DNA of 64,000 bases from Notoacmeibacter marinus (lineage in GTDB: Bacteria > Pseudomonadota > Alphaproteobacteria > Rhizobiales > Rhizobiaceae). The stretch lies in contig NZ_NBYO01000003.1 of NCBI RefSeq assembly GCF_002238045.1, positions 310,001 through 374,000 of the forward strand. The letters run 5' to 3'. A program made the translations under genes and the position numbers. Position 1 is the first letter of the stretch. Each line of letters opens with the position of its first letter. The notes under the pieces were generated by a model. The model saw nothing but the letters and a program-made list of their open reading frames with translations. It was not told the origin of the DNA and ran no database searches. This document shows positions 9,314 to 19,358 of the stretch, one piece after another.

Positions 9314-10126
9314 TCATCGTTTGATCTGCCGCGCACGTTTTCCGTTAAAATACGATTGAACCCAAGGGTCCTCACATACCAGCATGTCTTCGATCGTGCC
9401 AGCGACGCGAACCTTCTTATCGCCAAGTACGGCAATTCGGTCACAGACCGAAAACAGGCTGTCGAGATCGTGGGTGACCATATAGACGGTCAGGCCAAGC
9501 GTGTCGGAAAGCTGCCGGACCAGTTCGTCGAAGTCGGCTGCGCCAATCGGATCGAGCCCGGAAGTGGGCTCATCCAAGAAGACGATGGCGGGATCGAGCG
9601 ACAGGGCACGGGCCAGAGCCGCCCTCTTGACCATCCCGCCGGACAGTTCGTCGGGAAACTTCCACGCCGCTTCCGGCGGCAGGCCGACCATCTCGATCTT
9701 CAGCATGGCCAATTCGTTCATCAACTTCTTGGGCAAATCGAGATATTCGCGCATTGGAACCTGGATATTTTCCAACACATTCAACGAAGAGAACAGCGCG
9801 CCGTGCTGAAACAGAACGCCCATCGCCATATCGATTGCGGTGCGTTCGTCCTCGTCCAGTTCTTCGATATTCTGACCGAAGAGGCTGATCGTTCCGCCCT
9901 GCTTGCGGTTGAGGCCGAGAACGGTTCGCAGAAGAACGCTCTTGCCGGAACCGGACGGTCCGATGAAACCCAGCACCTCACCGGCATAAACATCCAGATC
10001 GAGTCCATCCAGAACCGTTTGCGTACCGAACCGAACCGTAATGTCCTCGGCCGACAGAATCACCCGCCGCTCCTCGGCGTCACCAACTTGCCATTCGGTC
10101 TTGTCGACGGTTTCGGTCATCGCCAT
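9314..10126 (-). CDS. mlaF: MlaF-type phospholipid ABC transporter ATPase
   Basis: 270 residues with Walker A (GPSGSGKS), Q-loop, signature LSGGMVKRAALAR and Walker B (IVFLDEPTSGLDP). The 'GGMVKR' signature and the 'SGLDPI.A..FD' extension are typical of MlaF rather than generic ABC ATPases. The ATG at 10126 lies 2 nt after the mlaE stop, and a second ATG at 10120 is possible. It powers lipid movement through the MlaE permease. The order permease, ATPase, MCE protein, lipoprotein gives a complete Mla-like system without soluble MlaB/MlaC. Confidence 0.9.
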   Translation of the reverse strand: MAMTETVDKTEWQVGDAEERRVILSAEDITVRFGTQTVLDGLDLDVYAGEVLGFIGPSGSGKSVLLRTVLGLNRKQGGTISLFGQNIEELDEDERTAIDMAMGVLFQHGALFSSLNVLENIQVPMREYLDLPKKLMNELAMLKIEMVGLPPEAAWKFPDELSGGMVKRAALARALSLDPAIVFLDEPTSGLDPIGAADFDELVRQLSDTLGLTVYMVTHDLDSLFSVCDRIAVLGDKKVRVAGTIEDMLVCEDPWVQSYFNGKRARQIKR

Positions 10127-10128
10127 GG

Positions 10129-11283
10129 TCAGAACCCGATCGAGGCAAAGAAGATGGCGAACAGGCCATCGAGCACGATGACCACGAAGATGGCCTTGAC
10201 CACGGATGCCGTGACGCGCGCACCGAGACTTTCGGCGCTGCCGCCGACCCGCATGCCCTCCATCGATGCGATCACGCCGATGGCGAGCGCCATGAACGGC
10301 GTTTTGACAAGCCCCGCAAAGACAGTCGTAACATCGATCCATCCTCCCATGCGGGTAATGAAGGCCGTGTAGCTGATGTCGGAATAGTAGTTCGCAATGA
10401 CCATCGCCCCGGCCAGCCCCGCCGCATTGGCGGCGACCGTCAGCAAAGGCAGGGCGATCATCAGGGCTACCAGACGCGGGAAGACCAGAACACCGATGGG
10501 ATTGAGGCCGATCACCTTCAGGGCGTCCACCTCTTCGCGCATCTTCATGGAGCCGATCTCCGCCGTGATGGCCGAGCCGGACCGACCGGCGATCATGATA
10601 GCAGTGATCAGCGCACCGGTTTCGCGAAGAACGAGTACCGAGACCAGATCGACCACGAAGATCTCCGCGCCGAAATAGCGAAGCTGGAAAGCGCCTTGCT
10701 GGGCAACAATAGCGCCGATGATCGCATTCATCAGCAGTACGACGGGAATGGCGCCGACGCCGATGCGGTGGATCTGCGCAACGATCGCGGTCAGCGAAAT
10801 GCCGTGGCCGGACGATCCGGCAATAGCCGAGCCGAGAATGCCGAACGCGTATTTCATCTGTTCAGCCATCGCAAAGACGCTACGGCCGATAACCGCAAAG
10901 GGCGTCAGAAGACCGAAACCCGAGGACGGCTTTTCCGGCATGCTCTGGCTGGCCGCATCGGCCACCGCATCCAGAAGAACTTCTTCGCTGTGCGATATGT
11001 TACGAAACTCGACCGATTTGCCTGCCTGGCGCAATTCCTCGACGGTACGGCGGATCACGAACGCCCCCGCCGTATCGATATTGGCGATGGACGCGAAGTC
11101 GAGAACGATCCTTTCTGGCGCCGTGGATGCGAGTTCACGCATCCAGCCGTCGATGGCGGCGATGCTACGCGTCGTCCAATTGCCGGTCAGCGACAGTTCG
11201 CGGCCATCCTCGGAACGGTGCTCCTGGACACCGGCCGCCTCGCCTTTTGCTATTGATTCGGCATTGTCATCTTCACTCGCCAT
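10129..11283 (-). CDS. mlaE: STAS-MlaE fusion permease of the Mla/MCE lipid transporter
   Basis: 384 residues. Residues ~30-115 form a STAS-like domain ('RIVLDFASIANIDTAGAFVI'), which replaces the separate MlaB subunit. Residues ~140-384 form the MlaE permease with five membrane helices and the conserved segment 'AGRSGSAITAEIGSMKMREEVDAL'. This is the first gene of the minus-strand operon. It is divergent from the dipeptide epimerase gene, with about 75 bp between the starts. Confidence 0.9.
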   Translation of the reverse strand: MASEDDNAESIAKGEAAGVQEHRSEDGRELSLTGNWTTRSIAAIDGWMRELASTAPERIVLDFASIANIDTAGAFVIRRTVEELRQAGKSVEFRNISHSEEVLLDAVADAASQSMPEKPSSGFGLLTPFAVIGRSVFAMAEQMKYAFGILGSAIAGSSGHGISLTAIVAQIHRIGVGAIPVVLLMNAIIGAIVAQQGAFQLRYFGAEIFVVDLVSVLVLRETGALITAIMIAGRSGSAITAEIGSMKMREEVDALKVIGLNPIGVLVFPRLVALMIALPLLTVAANAAGLAGAMVIANYYSDISYTAFITRMGGWIDVTTVFAGLVKTPFMALAIGVIASMEGMRVGGSAESLGARVTASVVKAIFVVIVLDGLFAIFFASIGF

Positions 11284-11359
11284 GCGTTCTTCATTATCGG
11301 TGTCTTCGACTCATGTCATCCGTCATTAAAAAGGATGGCCGGTGGTTCAGGGAGATCGT

Positions 11360-12343
11360 ATGCCCCGCACGCTCGTTGCGACGCCCGAGCGCTTTCCGAT
11401 AGCCGGAGCGTTCGTCATATCACGTGGCGCGAAAACCGAAGCCTGCGTCGTCCATGCACGCATAAGCCAGGATGGCGCGGCCGGCCATGGCGAATGCGTG
11501 CCCTATGCGCGCTATGGCGAGACCGAAGAAAGCGTTCTGGCGCAAATCGAAGAGGTGCGTCCCGCCATTGAGAACGGGATGGACCGCTACGAACTGCTGG
11601 ACGCGCTGCCTGCCGGCGCGGCCCGCAACGCCATCGATTGCGCGCTCTGGGATTTGGAAGCCAAGCGTTCGGGCCGCGGCGCCCATCTGGACATCTGCAC
11701 CATGCCGCCCGTTCCGGTGACAACCGCCTTTACCATTTCGATGAACGATACCGCCACGATGGCGGACCATGCACGGGTCGCAGCCCACCGGCCCCTCATC
11801 AAGGTCAAGGTTGGCGGCGACGGCGATCACGCCCGCCTTCACGCGGTTGCAGGCGCGGCCACCACATCACGCTTCATCATCGACGCCAATGAGGCGTGGT
11901 CGCCGGACAATATCAGCGAGTACCTTCTGTCCGCGCTGCAATACCGCGTCGCGCTGGTGGAACAGCCCCTGCCGGTCGGGCACGATGAAATTCTGCGTTC
12001 GGTGCCGCACCCCGTTCCCGTCTGCGCCGATGAGAGCGCCCACACCATAGACGATCTGGACAAGCTCGTCGGTCTATACGACGTCATCAACATCAAGCTG
12101 GACAAGGCGGGCGGACTGACCGCCGCGCGCATGATGATGGAACGCGCCCATGAGTTGGGATTCGGCGTCATGGTGGGCTGCATGGTCGGCACGTCACTCG
12201 CTATGGCGCCAGCGGTGCTGCTGGCCCAGAATGCCGACTTCGTCGATCTTGACGGCCCACTCCTGCTGAAACGGGACCGTCAGCCCGCACTGCGCTACGC
12301 GGGATCTCTCGTCTCGCCACCCGACGCCGAATTGTGGGGCTGA
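11360..12343 (+). CDS. Dipeptide (L-Ala-D/L-Glu) epimerase, enolase superfamily
   Basis: 327 residues of the muconate-lactonizing/enolase fold. Visible motifs are the acid-base Lys in IKVKVGGD, metal ligands in DANEAW, EQPLP and ADES, and the second Lys in INIKLDKAGGL. The C-terminal 'GCMVGTSLAMAPA' loop is typical of L-Ala-D/L-Glu epimerases, which recycle murein peptides. The start at 11360 is chosen because AGGGAG lies 5 nt before it; a GTG at 11342 has no such signal. Exact dipeptide specificity cannot be read from sequence. Confidence 0.82.
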   Translation: MPRTLVATPERFPIAGAFVISRGAKTEACVVHARISQDGAAGHGECVPYARYGETEESVLAQIEEVRPAIENGMDRYELLDALPAGAARNAIDCALWDLEAKRSGRGAHLDICTMPPVPVTTAFTISMNDTATMADHARVAAHRPLIKVKVGGDGDHARLHAVAGAATTSRFIIDANEAWSPDNISEYLLSALQYRVALVEQPLPVGHDEILRSVPHPVPVCADESAHTIDDLDKLVGLYDVINIKLDKAGGLTAARMMMERAHELGFGVMVGCMVGTSLAMAPAVLLAQNADFVDLDGPLLLKRDRQPALRYAGSLVSPPDAELWG

Positions 12344-12450
12344 CGCCAGTCAGCCTAGGACGGCGGCATGCCTGTCGACCAGAATTCGCATTGCACTTTT
12401 CAACAGGTCGTGGCGCCGCCCTCTCGCAGACGCCGCCCGATTTGGCCATT

Positions 12451-12912
12451 ATGGCGGCCATGCAACGGGGCTGGCACGCTATCTCGCTAACGGTTTGGTT
12501 TATCGCGGCGGCGCTTACCGCTTCGGTGGCGATTTTCCCCGCCATGGCCGATCATGTCGGACACAAGCCCTGCGACATTACTCCAGCGCGTTGTAATAGC
12601 GTCTCCGGTTCGGAGCTTGCCGAAATGAATGGCGCGCGTTCGAAACGCGCCCGCATCCGTCTCGACAGCCTGTCGCGCGGTCGTATCGAACGCGCCGCAA
12701 AGGGCTATCCCTCCGCGCCTGTGGAAATCATCGAGATGACCGAGTTGCCCGCACCCAAACCCACGCCGCCGCCGGCCGCCATCGCCAGGAAGCCGGAACC
12801 GATCTGGCGAGAACTGCCTGACGGTCCGATCAGGGCCGTCGGGCCAGTGTTCTTTCCCGACCGAGAAGCGCGACAAGGTCTGCGAGTTCCGGGCCCGAGC
12901 GGCGACCGGTAA
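12451..12912 (+). CDS. Small secreted protein of unknown function
   Basis: 153 residues from ATG 12451 (ATG 12460 also possible). An apparent signal peptide, with hydrophobic core [19 protein letters not shown] and a likely cut after AMA, is followed by a basic region ([23 protein letters not shown]) and a Pro/Ala-rich tail ([11 protein letters not shown]). No family is recognised. The 3' end overlaps the 3' end of convergent gltX by 83 bp, which is unusual. The signal sequence is the best argument that it is real; it may be a chance frame. Confidence 0.45.
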   Translation: MAAMQRGWHAISLTVWFIAAALTASVAIFPAMADHVGHKPCDITPARCNSVSGSELAEMNGARSKRARIRLDSLSRGRIERAAKGYPSAPVEIIEMTELPAPKPTPPPAAIARKPEPIWRELPDGPIRAVGPVFFPDREARQGLRVPGPSGDR

Positions 12913-14203
12913 GCGCCAGCCGCAGCGGCATGAACAGAGCGCGGCCCTTGCGGCCTGTCTCAGCCTTCACCCCGTCGGTCCACCGCTTCCAGACCGTTTC
13001 GTCCCAATCGCCTTCCGGCACATGGGCAAAAGCTTCGGTCGCAAAGGCGCGGTCTTCATCGGTCTCGAAGGGGACGGGCTGTTCGGGACCGTTTTGTAAG
13101 ATCCCCCACCATTCGCCCACCTCCTCGAAACGCTCGAGGTTGGAACGGACCATCTGCCAGAACGGCGCGGCGTCCGGCCCTTCGATTCCCACCGTACGAA
13201 GCCTTGCTTCGACATCCTCGTAGGACAGTTCGTGGAGAATTGTCCGGTTCAACGCTTGCAGCTCGCTCTGATCGTAGCGCGCGGCGCTTCTGGAAGCTGA
13301 CGACGCTTCGAATGTCTGTGCAAGGGCTCGGAGGCTGTCGAACGCCTTGACGGGCTGGGACGTGCCGATCAGCGTTGCCATGCTGGCGACCGCCATCGGT
13401 TCCAGGCCCGCCGCACGCAGGCCACGGATGGACTGCGCGCCGGTCCGTTTCGAAAGGCCTGCCCCGGTCGGATCGGTCAGCAGATTGTGATGGCCGAAGC
13501 GGGGACGCGCCAGGCCCAGCGCATCGAACAGCGCCAGCTGCACGCCCGTATTCGTGACGTGATCGTCGCCGCGGATGACATCCGTGACGCCAAGATCGCC
13601 ATCGTCCACAACGGAAGGTAGCGTATAGAGCCAGGTGCCATCCGCCCGGATGAGAACCGGGTCGGAAAGCGATGCCAGATCGACTTGCTGCGGCCCACGC
13701 ACAAGGTCGTCCCATTCGACGACGGTCGATTGCGGCGCGAAAGGATCGTCCGCGAAGTTTGGCAGGAGAAAGCGCCAATGCGGCTGTCGACCTTCCCCTT
13801 CCAACCCGGCCTTGTCCGCATCGCTCAGCTTCAACGCCTCGCGGCCGTAGACGGGCGGCAAGCGCCTCGACAACCGCAGGCGGCGACGCCGTTCCAGCTC
13901 GTCGGGCGTTTCATAGCAGGGATAGAGAAGGCCGGCCGCCTTCAGTTTTTGTGCGGCCGCATCGTAGAGGGCAAAGCGATCGGACTGGCGCACAGTCTCG
14001 TCCGGCACGATCCCGAGCCATCGTAAATCCTCCACGATCGCCTCGGCAAAGCGCGGCTCGGACCGCGCGCTATCGGTATCGTCGAGCCGCAGGATAAAGC
14101 GGCCATGCCGCCGTTTGGCGTGCAGCCAGTTGAACAGCGCGGTGCGGGCATTGCCGATATGAATGTATCCCGTCGGCGACGGGGCGAAGCGTACGGTTAT
14201 CAT
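12830..14203 (-). CDS. gltX: Glutamyl-tRNA synthetase (one of the short forms)
   Basis: 457 residues of class I synthetase. The N-terminus carries the ATP-binding HIGH-type motif ([15 protein letters not shown], near residue 7) and the KMSKS-type loop reads LSKRTGAQ. It charges tRNA-Glu and possibly tRNA-Gln. Alphaproteobacteria often carry two GltX proteins with different tRNA preference; which one this is cannot be decided here. Starting [11 protein letters not shown] at residue 2 fits the family. The C-terminal end lies under the convergent secreted-protein gene. Confidence 0.93.
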   Translation of the reverse strand: MITVRFAPSPTGYIHIGNARTALFNWLHAKRRHGRFILRLDDTDSARSEPRFAEAIVEDLRWLGIVPDETVRQSDRFALYDAAAQKLKAAGLLYPCYETPDELERRRRLRLSRRLPPVYGREALKLSDADKAGLEGEGRQPHWRFLLPNFADDPFAPQSTVVEWDDLVRGPQQVDLASLSDPVLIRADGTWLYTLPSVVDDGDLGVTDVIRGDDHVTNTGVQLALFDALGLARPRFGHHNLLTDPTGAGLSKRTGAQSIRGLRAAGLEPMAVASMATLIGTSQPVKAFDSLRALAQTFEASSASRSAARYDQSELQALNRTILHELSYEDVEARLRTVGIEGPDAAPFWQMVRSNLERFEEVGEWWGILQNGPEQPVPFETDEDRAFATEAFAHVPEGDWDETVWKRWTDGVKAETGRKGRALFMPLRLALTGRRSGPELADLVALLGRERTLARRP

Positions 14204-14235
14204 GACGCAGTCGCTAGGCCGGTTTTACCGTTTGA

Positions 14236-15462
14236 TCAAGCCACCGCACGTGCTTCGGCCGCCTGGCGGCGGCGCAACCGAACCGAAAGCGGCACCAATA
14301 TCGCCATCATGATGGCGGCCATCAGGGCCATGGCCATCATCTGCATGGAGTAATCATAGCCCTGATCGATCAGCATGCCAGTCAGACCAGGACCGGCTGC
14401 CGTTGCGAACACCGTTGCGGCAACGATGACCGAACGGATCGCGCCGAGATGGGCCGTGCCGTAGACCTCCGGCCAGACCGCGCCAAGCAGCGTGCCGGAC
14501 GTGCCCAGCGCCATGCCGAAGCAGGCCATCCAAGCGAAGATCGTCCATTCCTCGCGGCCGAGCGCCAGGGTGACCGTGCCAATGATGAGCGGGAGAAGGA
14601 AGACCGGAAGGATTCGCAGGGCAGTGAAGCGGTCGATCAGCGATCCGCACAGCAGCGCCGAGACCACAGTGGCCCCGCTGAAAAGCGGATAGCCCGAGGC
14701 GAATGTGGCCAGCGACCAGCCGCGCAGTTCGGTCAGATAAACCTGGTGGAAGGCAATCGTGGTGCCAACGAATGGCGGGATGAGAACACCCGCCAGCAGG
14801 AGATAGAAGAGCGGGTCGCGCAAAGCTTCGCCGCGCGTCCAGTCCCGGACCGCGGGGCGCGTCGAGACGGGGTCGGACGCACGCGGGGCACGGTCCACAC
14901 GCAAGAGCGAACCGACAAGCGGCGCAACGACGAACAGGGCCATGGCTGCTGCCACGAACCAGGCCGTTCGCCAGCCCGCCGCCTGCATGATGAAGACGAA
15001 GGCCAGCGGCAGGATAGCCGCTCCGCAATCGATACCGATGGTCGTGAGGGACAGGGCGCGGCCCCGCTGGGCGACGAACCATTTGGCGATGGCGGTGGTG
15101 GCCACGTGAATGCACATGCCCTGGCCGAAAAGGCGGAGCAGCCAGACCGTGACGCCCAATAGAACGATGCCCTGGCCAAACCCCATCATCAGGCAGGCGA
15201 TGGCCAGCCCACAGAGCGATGCGGCGCCGACCAGACCGGCTCGCCAGGCATCGACCGAACGGCCTACCCATAGGAGCGTCACGGCGCTGGCCAGCGTCGC
15301 CATCATGTAGAGACCGCCCCACTGGCCGTTGGTCAGCCCGTATTCCGCCCGAATCTCGCCTGCCGACAGCGAGATGAAATAGGTCTGACCGAAGGACGAG
15401 AAGAAACTGAGGAGAAAACCGCCAGCCAGCCAGCGCGCATTGGACCGAATGAAGTGGAGCAT
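14236..15462 (-). CDS. Major facilitator superfamily transporter
   Basis: About 408 residues with roughly 12 hydrophobic helices. The loop 'GRSVDAWRAG' between helices 2 and 3 matches the MFS motif A position, and a helix 4-5 region follows (GQGMCIHVATTAIAKWF). 'AKWFVAQRGRALSLTTIGIDCGAAILPL' recalls carboxylate/oxalate-formate-type MFS members, but the substrate is unknown. The ATG at 15462 gives a normal cytosolic start before helix 1. An in-frame GTG at 15507 with GGAG 11 nt upstream would add 15 residues. Confidence 0.85.
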   Translation of the reverse strand: MLHFIRSNARWLAGGFLLSFFSSFGQTYFISLSAGEIRAEYGLTNGQWGGLYMMATLASAVTLLWVGRSVDAWRAGLVGAASLCGLAIACLMMGFGQGIVLLGVTVWLLRLFGQGMCIHVATTAIAKWFVAQRGRALSLTTIGIDCGAAILPLAFVFIMQAAGWRTAWFVAAAMALFVVAPLVGSLLRVDRAPRASDPVSTRPAVRDWTRGEALRDPLFYLLLAGVLIPPFVGTTIAFHQVYLTELRGWSLATFASGYPLFSGATVVSALLCGSLIDRFTALRILPVFLLPLIIGTVTLALGREEWTIFAWMACFGMALGTSGTLLGAVWPEVYGTAHLGAIRSVIVAATVFATAAGPGLTGMLIDQGYDYSMQMMAMALMAAIMMAILVPLSVRLRRRQAAEARAVA

Positions 15463-15558
15463 GTGTGAGGCCAAGGTTTGCGGAACACACCACCTGCCTT
15501 GGCGCACGCCAATCGAGGCTCCAGCAGTCGTGATGTTGTCACCCGGTCGGATGACTGA

Positions 15559-18500
15559 TCAGACGAGTTCCACATCCACTACGCCCGGCAGCGCCTTCAT
15601 GGAAGAGGCAATGGACGGGCTGACGCGATAACGGCCCGGCAGGGCAAGTTCGACCTCGCCGCCATTGTCTGGCTTGAGAACGACGAGGCAGATTTCGCCT
15701 TCGCCGCGCGGGGCCAGGTTGCGCTGAAGCGGCGCCAAGGCCTCATCTCCGCGCAGGAAGACGCGCAGGGCCGAATGCTGACTCTCGGCCGCCTCGTCCA
15801 GGCTGCGCAACGATCCGATCCGCACACTCGGACCCTCTGGCCGGTTCTCCGCCGTCACGGTCAAAAGCACCGGACGGCCCGGCTCCAGCAGATCGCGGTA
15901 TTCCACGAGTTGCTCGGAATAAAGCACCGCCTCGTAGGTGCCGGTCGGATCGGACAGCATGACGATGCCCATCTTGCTGCCGGTTCGCGTGCGTCGCTCC
16001 TGCTTGCTGGTCACGGTGCCGGCCAGTCGTCCGGCCTTCACGCCGCGGCGCACGGCATTGGCGAAATCGGCCCAGTTCTGCACCCGCATGCGGGCCAAGA
16101 TGTCCTTGTATTCATCGAGCGGGTGCGCCGAAATGTAAAAACCGGCGGCCTGATATTCGCGATGCAGCTTCTCGGCGCTGCTCCACCGCTCGGCCCCCGG
16201 AAGCGGCAGCCGGTCCCTCGCATCAAGTGTGCCTGAGCCGAAGAAATCGTCCTGCCCGCTCACAGTCTTTTCCTGCGTCCGCTGCGACAGGCCGATCATC
16301 CGATCGAGACCGGCGATCATGGCCTCGCGCCGCTCACCAAAACCGTCGAGCGCGCCGGCGCAGATCAAGCTTTCCAAGACGCGCTTGCCGACGATACGCG
16401 GATCGAGCGCTTCGCAGAAATCGGCCAGCGAATCGAACCCGCCCAACGCCTCGCGCTGCTCGACGATGTGATGAACGGCCGCTTCGCCCACGCCCTTGAT
16501 GGCCGACAGAGAGTAGAGGATCGCGCCGTTCCTGACCTCGAACAGATGGTGCGAATAGCGCACGTCGGGCGCGCGCACCTCGATCTCCAGCCGCTCGGCA
16601 TCACGCCTGTACTCATTTAGCTTGTCCGTATTGGCCATGTCGAACGTCATGGAGGCGGCCAGGAACTCAGCCGGATGATGCGCTTTCAGAAAAGCCGTCT
16701 GATAGGAGACGATGGCGTAGGCCGCCGCGTGCGACTTGTTGAAGCCGTAATCGGCGAATTTGGCCAGCAGGTCGAAAATCTGGTTCGCCTTGGGCTTGGC
16801 GACGCCGCGCTCGACCGCGCCGTCGACGAAGCGAACGCGCTGCTTGTCCATCTCGGCGCGGATCTTCTTGCCCATGGCGCGGCGCAGCAGGTCGGCTTCT
16901 CCCAGCGAATAGCCCGCCAGTTCCTGGGCGATCTGCATGACCTGCTCCTGATAGACGATGACGCCCTGCGTCTCCTCCACCAGATGATCGATCTTCGGAT
17001 GAATGGACTCCACCTCTGCCTGGCCGTGCTTGCGGTCATTATAGAGCGGGATGTTCTCCATCGGGCCGGGCCGGTAGAGCGCGACCAGCGCGATGATGTC
17101 CTCGATGCAATCCGGTTTCATGCCAAGCAGGGCCTTGCGCATGCCCGCGCTTTCCACCTGGAAAACGCCAACCGTCTCGCCTCGAGAGAGCATCTCGTAT
17201 GTCGGCTCATCATCCAGCGGCAGAGCGCCCAGATCGATGGCCTCGCCCTTTCGCGCGATGAAGCGCACGGCCATATCGAGAACGGTCAGCGTCTTCAGGC
17301 CAAGGAAGTCGAATTTGACCAACCCCGCCTGCTCCACCCACTTCATATTGTATTGCGTGACCGGCATTTCGGAACGCTGATCGCGATACATCGGCACCAG
17401 TTCGGACAGCGGCCGGTCGCCGATCACGATACCCGCGGCGTGGGTAGAAGCATGGCGGTACAGCCCTTCCAGCTTCTTAGCGATCTCGATCAGCCGCCCG
17501 ACCACCGGCTCTTTTTCGATCTCCTCGGCAAAGCGCACCTCGTCCTCGACCGCTTTGGCGAGCGTGACCGGATTGGCGGGATTGGCGGGCACCAGCTTGC
17601 AGAGCCGGTCCACCTGGCCGTAAGGCATCTGCAGAACCCGGCCGACATCGCGCAGCACGGCCCTCGCCTGCAGCGAACCGAACGTGATGATCTGCGCGAC
17701 CTGGTCGCGACCGTATTTCTGCTGGACGTAGGTGATAACCTCCTCGCGCCGCTCCTGGCAAAAATCGATGTCGAAATCCGGCATCGAGACGCGTTCGGGA
17801 TTGAGAAAACGCTCGAACAGAAGCGAGAAGCGCAAGGGATCGAGATCGGTGATCGTAAGCGCCCAGGCAACGACCGAGCCCGCGCCCGAGCCGCGCCCCG
17901 GCCCGACCGGGATCCCCTCGCCCTTGGCGTACTTGATGAAATCCGAGACGATCAGGAAGTAGCCGGGAAAGCCCATCCGCTCGATGACGCCGAGCTCGTA
18001 ATCGAGCCGGTCGCGATAGTCCTGTTCGCTGTAATTCTCCCACGGACCGTGTTGGGCGAGCCTGGCGGTCAATCCCTCATGGGCCTGTTTGGCCAGCTCC
18101 GCCGCCTCCGCCGCCACAACCACCGCCGGATCGTCCACGTCGGCACCGGCGAAACGCGGGAGGATGGGCTTGCACGTTCTGGCGCGAACGCTGCAACGCC
18201 TAGCGATTTCCACTGTATTTTCCGCGGCTTCCGGCAGATCGCTGAAAAGGCGATTCATCTCGTCCTGTGACCGGAGATGATGGTCCGGCGTCAGCCGACG
18301 CCGCTCGTCCACCGCGATGACCGTCCCCTCGGCAATGGCCACCAATGCGTCATGCGCCTCGTAATCGTCGCGGGTCGGAAAGAACGCCTCGTTCGTCGCC
18401 ACCAACGGCAGATCGTGATCATAGGCAAGGCGGACCGTATGATACTCGATGGTTCCGTCATAGCCTGCCGGACGCTGCAATTCGACGTAAAGACGATCGC

Positions 18501-19035
18501 CGAAAATCCGCGCCAGACGGTTCAGACGATCCTTTGCGTTCTCCAGCCTGTCGGCGGCGATCTCCGTACCGACCGGACCGTTCGGGCCGCCTGTCAGACA
18601 AATGATCCCATCGGACAGATCCTGCAAATCCGGAACAGTCAGATGCGCCTGCTCGCCCGAAGTCACCTCGAGATAGGAGCGACTGACGAGGCGAACGAGA
18701 TTGGCCCAGCCTTCCTCCGTTGCGGCAATCAGAACGAGCGAGGGCCGCGTGACCGGAACATGGCTTCGGTTTCGGACCTGGTCCGGCTCGCCATCGCCGA
18801 ACTCCACCGCCAACTGACAGCCGAGTATCGGCTGAAGACCGGCTTTGGCCGCTTTCTCGGAAAATTCGAGCGCGCCGAACAGATTGCCCGTATCGGCAAT
18901 CGCGATGGCCGGCTGCTGATCGGCCAAGGCGCCCTTGATGATCTTGTCGACCGGCAGCGCACCTTCCAGAAGCGAATATTGCGAGTGGACACGCAGATGC
19001 ACAAAGCGCGGCATTGTCTGCGTCTCACCTGCCAT
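15559..19035 (-). CDS. dnaE: DNA polymerase III alpha subunit
   Basis: 1158 residues, the usual DnaE length. An N-terminal PHP domain (HLRVHSQYSLLEGAL) is followed by the PolIII palm with GPGRGSGAGSVVAWAL and the catalytic PDFDIDF motif, a tandem HhH region (YSLSAIKGVGEAA), and an OB-fold near the C-terminus (AGTVTSKQERRTRTGSKMGIV). This is replicative DnaE, not error-prone DnaE2. The ATG at 19035 is preferred because GGAG lies 6 nt before it. A TTG 12 nt further upstream is in frame. Confidence 0.97.
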   Translation of the reverse strand: MAGETQTMPRFVHLRVHSQYSLLEGALPVDKIIKGALADQQPAIAIADTGNLFGALEFSEKAAKAGLQPILGCQLAVEFGDGEPDQVRNRSHVPVTRPSLVLIAATEEGWANLVRLVSRSYLEVTSGEQAHLTVPDLQDLSDGIICLTGGPNGPVGTEIAADRLENAKDRLNRLARIFGDRLYVELQRPAGYDGTIEYHTVRLAYDHDLPLVATNEAFFPTRDDYEAHDALVAIAEGTVIAVDERRRLTPDHHLRSQDEMNRLFSDLPEAAENTVEIARRCSVRARTCKPILPRFAGADVDDPAVVVAAEAAELAKQAHEGLTARLAQHGPWENYSEQDYRDRLDYELGVIERMGFPGYFLIVSDFIKYAKGEGIPVGPGRGSGAGSVVAWALTITDLDPLRFSLLFERFLNPERVSMPDFDIDFCQERREEVITYVQQKYGRDQVAQIITFGSLQARAVLRDVGRVLQMPYGQVDRLCKLVPANPANPVTLAKAVEDEVRFAEEIEKEPVVGRLIEIAKKLEGLYRHASTHAAGIVIGDRPLSELVPMYRDQRSEMPVTQYNMKWVEQAGLVKFDFLGLKTLTVLDMAVRFIARKGEAIDLGALPLDDEPTYEMLSRGETVGVFQVESAGMRKALLGMKPDCIEDIIALVALYRPGPMENIPLYNDRKHGQAEVESIHPKIDHLVEETQGVIVYQEQVMQIAQELAGYSLGEADLLRRAMGKKIRAEMDKQRVRFVDGAVERGVAKPKANQIFDLLAKFADYGFNKSHAAAYAIVSYQTAFLKAHHPAEFLAASMTFDMANTDKLNEYRRDAERLEIEVRAPDVRYSHHLFEVRNGAILYSLSAIKGVGEAAVHHIVEQREALGGFDSLADFCEALDPRIVGKRVLESLICAGALDGFGERREAMIAGLDRMIGLSQRTQEKTVSGQDDFFGSGTLDARDRLPLPGAERWSSAEKLHREYQAAGFYISAHPLDEYKDILARMRVQNWADFANAVRRGVKAGRLAGTVTSKQERRTRTGSKMGIVMLSDPTGTYEAVLYSEQLVEYRDLLEPGRPVLLTVTAENRPEGPSVRIGSLRSLDEAAESQHSALRVFLRGDEALAPLQRNLAPRGEGEICLVVLKPDNGGEVELALPGRYRVSPSIASSMKALPGVVDVELV

Positions 19036-19167
19036 TCCACTCTCCAAAGTTCAGCGACTCGCTCGCACCACCCTCATCCTACTTGGTCTTCCACGGGTCG
19101 TCGCGGACAACACCCACAAGAAAAGCGGCAGCGGCGGACCGTCCCCAGTTTCAACAGGCGTCGATCC

Positions 19168-19254
19168 CTACATTGCGCCGAGCCAGAAGGCGCTGGCGAC
19201 CAGAAAGCTGCCTATCGATACCAGTGCAGCCATGTCCTGAAGAATGTCGCTCAT
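19168..19254 (-). CDS. 28-residue single-helix membrane peptide
   Basis: A short frame of 28 codons encodes MSDILQDMAALVSIG, continues as one hydrophobic helix (SFLVASAFWLG) and ends AM. GAAAGGG lies about 9 nt before the ATG. It sits between lolD and dnaE on the same strand, with about 100 bp on each side. The clean amphipathic head plus one transmembrane helix and the ribosome-binding signal argue for a real small membrane protein. No function can be assigned. Confidence 0.5.
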   Translation of the reverse strand: MSDILQDMAALVSIGSFLVASAFWLGAM

Positions 19255-19358
19255 CGGAAAGCCCTTTCATATTCTCGTTTAATACGTCTTTTGTATTTGT
19301 TTTGTTCTGTTTTGTCAAACGAGATTTGTTCCGACTTTCGGATCCCTCTTCTTCGGTT

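Noticed and set aside
16675-18270. A 531-codon plus-strand frame opposite dnaE
   Set aside because: Antisense shadow of an intact DnaE with all catalytic motifs; composition is His/Arg-rich without domains.
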